19,314 nucleotides of DNA from positions 1 to 19,314 of the forward strand of contig JAJRTI010000256.1 of assembly GCA_024278415.1 (NCBI GenBank), in the 5' to 3' direction. Positions within the stretch are counted from its first letter, which is position 1, and every line of letters starts with the position of its first letter. The notes under the pieces are model-generated. The model ran no database searches. It had not been told where the DNA came from and was given only the letters and a program-made list of their open reading frames with translations. This DNA comes from Planctomycetota bacterium (GTDB lineage Bacteria > Planctomycetota > Brocadiia > JAJRTI01). Shown in pieces: positions 15,413 to 19,314 of the stretch. A program made the translations under genes and the position numbers.

Positions 15413-15446
15413 CTCTGGTGCTGGACGAGGACGTCCAGCACCAGAG
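15413..15446 (-). other. Perfect 15-bp hairpin after the small exported protein gene
   Basis: CTCTGGTGCTGGACG and CGTCCAGCACCAGAG form a 15-bp perfect stem with a 4-base loop, nine bases past the stop codon of the small gene. There is no T-run, so complete termination is unlikely. It may stabilise the upstream mRNA or lower readthrough into the kinase gene. An alternative pairing exists: GGACGTCCTCG (15394-15404) with CGAGGACGTCC (15426-15436). Confidence 0.75.
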
Positions 15447-15454
15447 CGAACACA

Positions 15455-16063
15455 TCATCCGCGACGATGCATTCTACCATACCCACAGCCTCGGCCCATT
15501 GGCAACATAGGGCCGCGCGGGGAGCCGAACGACTGGCCGTGGCCTGCGCCTCCACCCATGCCGCGGAAGCCAAACGGCCTTCGAGCCGTGGGCCCGAAGT
15601 CTTGCTGGCCCCTCATGCCCCTTCCGCGGCAAGCCCTCTGGCCCTGGCCGAAGCTGCCGGGCTCCCGCATGCCGCGTGGCCCATGCGCGTTCTGGCCAGG
15701 CCCGCTGTGATGGCCGCAGGAGCCACAGAGGCGGCCCTTCTCCATGCTGCCGCGGCCGGCCTGGGGCCGGCCCGTCCTGCTGCGAGATCCGCGGCCCATG
15801 CCCTTGCTGCACCGGCCCTGCATGCCATGTCGCTGCGCACGCTCGCCTTTGCCGCCGGCACGCGGCCCAGCCGAGTTCTCCTGCTGCTCAGCCACCTGCG
15901 CCTTCAACTGATCGATCGACCGCTGAAGCGCCATGATCTGCTTCCTCAGCGAGTCCGCAGACGCGGCGTCCGCGCCTGCGGCGGCCCGCGTCCCGATGGC
16001 CAACGCGCCCACGGCGCCCGCCGCGAACAAGGCCACGATTGCTCTTCGTCTCAGTGTCTTCAT
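15455..16063 (-). CDS. Small exported Gly/Arg/Met/His/Cys-rich protein, possible metal-binding partner of the sensor system
   Basis: The 202-residue protein starts at an ATG (16063) with AGGAGA eight bases upstream. A signal peptide or anchor covers about 1-31 (MKTLRRRAIVALFAAGAVGA). It is followed by a short coiled coil (SLRKQIMALQRSIDQLKAQV, about 38-57) and a long low-complexity region rich in Gly, Arg, Met and Gln with scattered His and Cys, including CGSCGHH. I recognise no family. The build (exported, helical zipper, metal-type residues) resembles periplasmic accessory proteins such as ZraP only in broad outline, with no shared sequence motif. It is the first gene after a sigma-54-type promoter and upstream of the kinase and regulator, which supports a role in the same response. 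The low-complexity part could be read in other frames, but signal peptide, ribosome site and promoter fit this one. Confidence 0.72.
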   Translation of the reverse strand: MKTLRRRAIVALFAAGAVGALAIGTRAAAGADAASADSLRKQIMALQRSIDQLKAQVAEQQENSAGPRAGGKGERAQRHGMQGRCSKGMGRGSRSRTGRPQAGRGSMEKGRLCGSCGHHSGPGQNAHGPRGMREPGSFGQGQRACRGRGMRGQQDFGPTARRPFGFRGMGGGAGHGQSFGSPRGPMLPMGRGCGYGRMHRRG

Positions 16064-16085
16064 CACAAGTCTCCTGTCGTTCTGT

Positions 16086-16127
16086 AGACGGCATGGCCGA
16101 TGTGTTGGCCTTATGCGTCTGCCGTCT
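16086..16127 (-). other. Leader hairpin of the small exported protein gene
   Basis: AGACGGCA (16086-16093) and TGCCGTCT (16120-16127) form an 8-bp perfect inverted repeat. Its end lies 22 bases before the start codon, just before the ribosome site. Confidence 0.45.
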
Positions 16128-16216
16128 GTGGTTTGGGTCCAGCAGCACCCCGCGCATAGCCCGCGCGCTGGCCATGCGCCGAATACCGCGCCGCCCGAGC
16201 GACGCTGCTGCCAGTT

Positions 16217-16232
16217 AGCATGCCGTGTGCCG
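16217..16232 (-). promoter_or_regulatory. Sigma-54 (-24/-12) promoter of the exported protein / kinase / regulator module
   Basis: Minus strand CGGCACACGGCATGCT against consensus TGGCACGNNNNTTGCW: GG at 16231-16230 and GC at 16219-16218 with the obligatory 10-base gap, and the -24 box GGCAC is perfect. The predicted start near 16206 leaves a 143-base leader. An NtrC-family activator in the same cluster and a palindrome about 100 bases upstream support it. Confidence 0.65.
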
Positions 16233-16300
16233 ATACGCACTTGGAGCCTCGCGCAGGTCGCAAACCGTTAGCGCCTGGGGAATAGCGCAGCACACTCCTC

Positions 16301-16319
16301 CCGCCAAGATCATTGGCGG
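16301..16319. promoter_or_regulatory. Palindromic upstream activator site for the NtrC-family regulator
   Basis: CCGCCAA (16301-16307), a 5-base spacer and TTGGCGG (16313-16319): a perfect 7+7 inverted repeat of 19 bp. Its centre is about 104 bases upstream of the predicted sigma-54 start, the usual range for enhancer sites. Assignment to this regulator is inference. Confidence 0.55.
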
Positions 16320-16446
16320 TGTGCAAAGCGATCACGACTGCTCTGCTCGCCAGTCTGCAACATTTGCAGGCCGGGAGCGCTCCTGAGCGCCTTCACCGTC
16401 GGGAACGACCACGAAGACAAGAAGTTGCGCGGTGTGCGCGCACTTT

Positions 16447-16501
16447 CGGTAGCGTATTGCGTATCTCGGATCGCGATCCGAATACGCAATACGCAATACC
16501 G
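16447..16501. repeat. Long near-palindromic intergenic repeat
   Basis: Nested arms: CGGTA/TACCG, GCGTATTGCGTAT (16452-16464) with ATACGCAATACGC (16482-16494), and CGGATCG/CGATCCG at the centre. Together about 25 bp pair, with only 2-3 unpaired bases. The ATACGCAATACGC unit type recurs, from memory, as dispersed intergenic repeats in several uncultured bacterial genomes. It lies between two divergent transcription units. Confidence 0.75.
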
Positions 16502-16639
16502 AACAGGAAACCCGCGCTCCACACGCCACGCCTTGCCTCTGATCCATGGCGGTCAGTGGCCTGGGGTCGCGGGCGAAGCCCGCCTCGTATTGGCCCCCAC
16601 GCGATGCCGGGCCGCGCGGGCATTGGCAACGCGCCCGCG

Positions 16640-16668
16640 TTGCAACGCCTGAGCCCCGCTGCTATGCT
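16640..16668 (+). promoter_or_regulatory. Sigma-70 promoter of the URO-D-family gene
   Basis: TTGCAA (16640-16645), a 17-base spacer and TATGCT (16663-16668). The predicted start near 16675 is about 42 bases before the ATG at 16717. The same -10 box is used by two other promoters in the window. Confidence 0.7.
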
Positions 16669-16716
16669 GATTCGCCCTTGCTGTAACATCCCTGACGTAG
16701 ACCCTGGAGATGGCTC

Positions 16717-17706
16717 ATGACGCCCCGTGAAGTGATCTTGGCCAACGTGAGTGGCGGCAGTGCGCCGCGCATAGGCTTCGCGTTCGGCGGCGGCCGGCGC
16801 TGCGACATCGCCGGCTGCGGGCTAGGCCCGTCCAAGACGTGGGAGCAGAAGCGATGGGTCGATGGCGACTTCGAGTACTACGACGACGAATGGGGCAACG
16901 TCTGGTTCCGCGTCACGTACATGGGCAAAGGCGGCGAAATCCACAAGCCCGTGCTCGAAGACTGGAGCCAACTCGACGACTACCAGCTCCCCGACCTCGA
17001 CGAGCCGTCGCGTTACGAGCGTGCGCGCGAGGTCTGCGCCAATGAGACCGAACGCTTCCGCGTGGCGTCCGTGCCGGGCTTCCCGTTCGCGATTTGCCGC
17101 TACATGCGCAAGATGGAGATTTACTTCCAAGACCTCCTGCTCGAACGCGAGCGTATCGACCGGCTGCACGAGCGGGTCACGTCGCTGCTGGAGCGCGTCA
17201 TCGCGCAGTACGGCGAGGCCGGCGCGGACGGCATCACCTTCTGCGAGGACTGGGGCATCCAGGACCGCTTGCTCATCAGCCCCGCGCTCTGGCGCGAGAT
17301 CTTCAAGCCGCTCTTCAAGCGCCTCTGCGGAGTCGCACACGACTACGGCATGAAGGTGCTCATGCACTCGTGCGGCAACGACACGGCGATTCTCGAAGAT
17401 CTGGCCGAGGTCGGCGTGAACGCGTTCCAGTTCGACCAGCCTGCGCTCTACGGCATCGAGTGGCTCGCGCAGAAACTCAAAGAGATCGGCGTGTGCCTCT
17501 ACTCGCCGGTGGACATCCAGCGCGTGCTGCCCACCGGCGACCGGGAGCGCATCGAGGCCGAGGCGCGCAAGATGGTCGAGTTGTTCGGCCGCGACGGCGC
17601 GGGGCTCATCGCCAAGAACTACGGCGACCTCGCGGGCATCGGTGTGGAAGAGGAATGGGACATGTGGGCGTACGACGCGTTCGTCGACGCCGGCGGGGAG
17701 CTGTGA
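16717..17706 (+). CDS. Uroporphyrinogen decarboxylase-family protein, methyltransferase-like subgroup
   Basis: The 329-residue protein belongs to the URO-D superfamily, which includes heme-pathway HemE and corrinoid-dependent methyltransferases such as MtaA. It has no HemE N-terminal signature. It has MHSCGN (H217, C219), the zinc-type motif of the MtaA-like branch, and GADGITFCEDWG (about 169-180). The third zinc cysteine of MtaA, expected near residue 290, is absent (KNYGD occupies that area), so the metal site or activity differs. The substrate is unknown. GGAG lies 7 bases before the ATG, and its own promoter is at 16640-16668. It may act on methyl groups linked to the corrinoid operon at the left end, but nothing in the sequence shows that directly. 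A REPIN-like element follows the stop. Confidence 0.85.
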   Translation: MTPREVILANVSGGSAPRIGFAFGGGRRCDIAGCGLGPSKTWEQKRWVDGDFEYYDDEWGNVWFRVTYMGKGGEIHKPVLEDWSQLDDYQLPDLDEPSRYERAREVCANETERFRVASVPGFPFAICRYMRKMEIYFQDLLLERERIDRLHERVTSLLERVIAQYGEAGADGITFCEDWGIQDRLLISPALWREIFKPLFKRLCGVAHDYGMKVLMHSCGNDTAILEDLAEVGVNAFQFDQPALYGIEWLAQKLKEIGVCLYSPVDIQRVLPTGDRERIEAEARKMVELFGRDGAGLIAKNYGDLAGIGVEEEWDMWAYDAFVDAGGEL

Positions 17707-17721
17707 GGCGAGGCTTTCTGT

Positions 17722-17796
17722 GTAGCCGCATGCGCCAGCATGCGGGCCAACGGCGAGTGGCCCAGAGAACGCCCGCATTCTGGCGAATGCGGCTAC
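17722..17796. repeat. REPIN-like element: two inverted GTAG-hairpin (REP) units
   Basis: Left unit: GTAG (17722) then stem CCGCATGC / GCATGCGG with loop GCCA. Right unit on the opposite strand: stem CCGCATTC / GAATGCGG with loop TGGC, ending CTAC (17796). The 25-base arms are inverse complements with only two differences, placed so that each 8-bp stem remains perfectly paired. The spacer is 25 bases. A GTAG head before a hairpin, in inverted pairs, is the hallmark of REP sequences moved by RAYT transposases. Confidence 0.7.
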
Positions 17797-17877
17797 CACC
17801 CATCGACGTCCATCGCTCCCATTCTGCATCCGTGGGTACGCCCTGCCATCCGTGGGACAACTCCGAACTTCTTGGCC

Positions 17878-18960
17878 TCAGCCCAGGAAATCTGCTTCCC
17901 GCAGCCGCATGCGCAGGCCCCAGCGGTGCGCGGTGATCCATAGCTCTCCCGGCTGCGGCTCGAACACGTACGGATACGAAACCTCCCGCCCCGGGTAGCG
18001 GGCGGCCACGATGGGCCGCGACCACGTCTGGCACTCGTCCTCGCTGAAGCTGATCGACAACTCCTCCCGAAAATTGCTCACTGGCGTCGCGGACCAGATG
18101 CCGTCGCCTCCGCTCAGTTTGTAGCGGCTTTCGCCTTCGGGGTAAAGCCGGTTCCACAGCAGCACAATGCGTCCGCTCGCGAGGCGTTTGAGTTGGCCGG
18201 GTGCGCTGCTCGCGTCGATGCCGGCCGGGCCGTAGGGGTGCCAATGCCTGCCGCCGTCGGTGGATTCCGCGCGCCAGAATTGGCCCCAGTTCGTGCGGAT
18301 GAGTTGGTAGAGCCGGCCGTCGCGCAGCTCCACGAGCGTGCCTTCGGTCATGCCCCCGTGGTGGCCCGCGCCGCCGAGGTCGATCACGTTGCTCGGCTCC
18401 CACGTCTTGCCGTCGTCGTCGGAGCCGTACGTCATGACCGAGTGCCGGCCGGGGTGGCGGAGCATCTTCATGCTCGCGAACACCACGCGGCCCGCGCGCG
18501 TCTGGATCATGCACCGCGTCGCGCCGGTCCACTCGTCGTGGAGCTTCTGAAGGTCTTGCCACGTCGCCCCTCCATCGGTGCTGCGCATGGCGCACGTGGG
18601 CAGCTTCGCGTTCGGCGCGTCGTGCAGGGCGTCGTCCCAGTCCCACTCGCGCTCGGCCAGGTTGGCGAACGCGACGACCACCGTCCCGGCCTCCGTCACG
18701 GCCAGGGCGCCCGTGGGCGAAGACGACATGGCGCCGCCCTCGGGGAACAGCTCCAACGGCTTCCAAGTGGCTCCTTCATCGTCACTCACCGCGGCCTGCG
18801 CAGGATGGCCGGAGACCGAAAAGATTCGCCCGTCCTTGAGCCGCGCAAACGGCCCGCACGGCAAGTGCGGCATGTGCTCGGCCTTCACGTGGACGCAGAT
18901 GCCGTCGAGGGGTTCGGAGGACAGGGGCGACTTGTGGGCGGGTGGGTTGGGCGCGGACAT
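17878..18960 (-). CDS. Sialidase-like BNR/Asp-box beta-propeller protein
   Basis: The 360-residue protein has five Asp boxes (S/T-x-D-x-G-x-x-W) at about 59-66, 127-134, 180-187, 233-240 and 306-313 (the last with Cys in place of Gly), spaced 47-73 residues apart, as in six-bladed propellers of the sialidase/BNR family. EGTLVELRDGRL (206-217) and SYPYVF (328-333) resemble the glutamate and tyrosine regions of exo-sialidases, but the N-terminal arginine signature is not obvious, so glycosidase activity is unproven. There is no signal peptide from the chosen start at 18960, which has AAGGAG 11 bases upstream; extension to 19047 does not add a convincing signal peptide. It is probably cytoplasmic or exported by an unseen route. 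A promoter is predicted at 19110-19138. The genomic style (DUF4838 protein, BNR protein) fits a glycan-using bacterium. Confidence 0.85.
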   Translation of the reverse strand: MSAPNPPAHKSPLSSEPLDGICVHVKAEHMPHLPCGPFARLKDGRIFSVSGHPAQAAVSDDEGATWKPLELFPEGGAMSSSPTGALAVTEAGTVVVAFANLAEREWDWDDALHDAPNAKLPTCAMRSTDGGATWQDLQKLHDEWTGATRCMIQTRAGRVVFASMKMLRHPGRHSVMTYGSDDDGKTWEPSNVIDLGGAGHHGGMTEGTLVELRDGRLYQLIRTNWGQFWRAESTDGGRHWHPYGPAGIDASSAPGQLKRLASGRIVLLWNRLYPEGESRYKLSGGDGIWSATPVSNFREELSISFSEDECQTWSRPIVAARYPGREVSYPYVFEPQPGELWITAHRWGLRMRLREADFLG

Positions 18961-19058
18961 CGGAGGTGATTCTCCTTCGGATTCAAATAGGAAGAAGCCG
19001 CTGTGGGGAGGGACGCACGGTGGGCGAGCCAATCGCGCCACGCGCAAGCACGCCAGTT

Positions 19059-19073
19059 CGCTGCGGGCAAAGC
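19059..19073. other. Short hairpin GCGGGC-AAA-GCCCGC in the sialidase leader
   Basis: Perfect 6-bp stem with a 3-base loop. A near-identical hairpin (GCGGGC-GAA-GCCCGC) occurs at 16569-16583, so this may be a small family of intergenic repeats. Confidence 0.4.
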
Positions 19074-19109
19074 CCGCTTTGTCGTGTCATATGCTGGCAA
19101 CGCTTGCGG

Positions 19110-19138
19110 AGCATAGTGCGGCATGTCCGGCCATGCAA
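19110..19138 (-). promoter_or_regulatory. Sigma-70 promoter of the sialidase-like gene
   Basis: TTGCAT (19138-19133), a 17-base spacer and TATGCT (19115-19110) on the minus strand. The predicted start near 19103 leaves a leader of about 143 bases before the ATG at 18960. Confidence 0.6.
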
Positions 19139-19271
19139 GCAAACCGAACCGGATAGTCCCAAGGAGAACGACGATGCGCGTAGAGCATGGGGCTCGGCCG
19201 GAGGGGCCTACGGACGCCGGCGCGCGCAAGCGCTCGGAGCGCCCTTCCTTCGTCGCCAGGCAAAGAGTACG

Positions 19272-19314
19272 ATGGTGCGGCAACGACAGGCCTTCGCCAT
19301 CACGGAGACTCTTA
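19272..19314 (+). CDS. Possible prepilin-like protein, first 14 codons only
   Basis: The frame from the ATG at 19272 reads MVRQRQAFAITETL to the window edge. A basic start followed by A-F-A-I-T-E, with Glu at +5 after a possible cleavage point, fits the class III signal of type IV pilin-like proteins. The ribosome site is weak. A competing start at 19174 in another frame has a strong AAGGAG and stays open to the edge, but gives an Arg/Pro-rich product that looks non-coding. The true gene cannot be settled from 43 bases. Confidence 0.35.
   Translation, partial: MVRQRQAFAITETL

Noticed and set aside
16425..16652. Short open frames reading RIAIRIRNTQY over the long palindrome
   Set aside because: Typical spurious translation of ATACGCAATACGC-type repeats.

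Overview
GC-rich bacterial chromosome segment (GC looks to be around two-thirds by eye). The gene content is a B12-dependent one-carbon operon, a uroporphyrinogen-decarboxylase-like protein, a DUF4838 secreted protein, a BNR/Asp-box protein, an FHA-GAF-cyclase and a sigma-54 two-component system. It suggests an uncultured member of the Planctomycetota / Hydrogenedentota / Lentisphaerota-like bacteria. This placement rests on gene content only and is not firm. No rRNA, tRNA, CRISPR array or insertion sequence was seen.

Left block (1-2413, minus strand): a complete regulated operon start. A sigma-70 promoter (TTGACA-N17-TATGCT) is followed at once by a cobalamin riboswitch whose P1 stem closes, then an intrinsic terminator (11-bp stem plus T7). 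Next come a methyltetrahydrofolate:corrinoid methyltransferase, flavin-dependent thymidylate synthase (thyX) and the start of a homocysteine S-methyltransferase that runs off the left edge. This looks like a split methionine synthase, with folate and homocysteine modules as separate genes and thyX between them. A divergent promoter drives a small charged protein of unknown function (2574-3017).

Middle block (3000-12150): a membrane diguanylate cyclase with its own terminator (minus); a thiamine-diphosphate enzyme of the acetolactate-synthase type with a 190-nt leader; a YkgJ-like Cys-cluster protein; a large secreted DUF4838 protein with a C-terminal carbohydrate-binding-like domain; a PilZ-like protein (minus); and an FHA-GAF-class III nucleotidyl cyclase. 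Proteins of c-di-GMP and cyclic-nucleotide signalling are therefore close together.

Right block (12147-16320, minus strand): an apparent stress- or metal-sensing module. Its order is a sigma-54-type promoter with a palindromic upstream site, a small exported Cys/His/Met/Gly-rich protein, a membrane histidine kinase with a His-rich repeat in its sensor loop, and an NtrC-family regulator. The layout resembles ZraP-ZraS-ZraR functionally. The regulator is interrupted by a single in-frame TAA directly after its Walker A lysine. The intergenic gaps of this module carry strong hairpins.

Right end: a long near-palindrome that looks like a dispersed repeat, a promoter plus URO-D-family methyltransferase-like gene, a REPIN-like pair of inverted GTAG-hairpin units, an Asp-box (BNR) sialidase-like protein (minus) with an upstream promoter, and the first codons of a possible type IV prepilin-like gene cut by the window edge.
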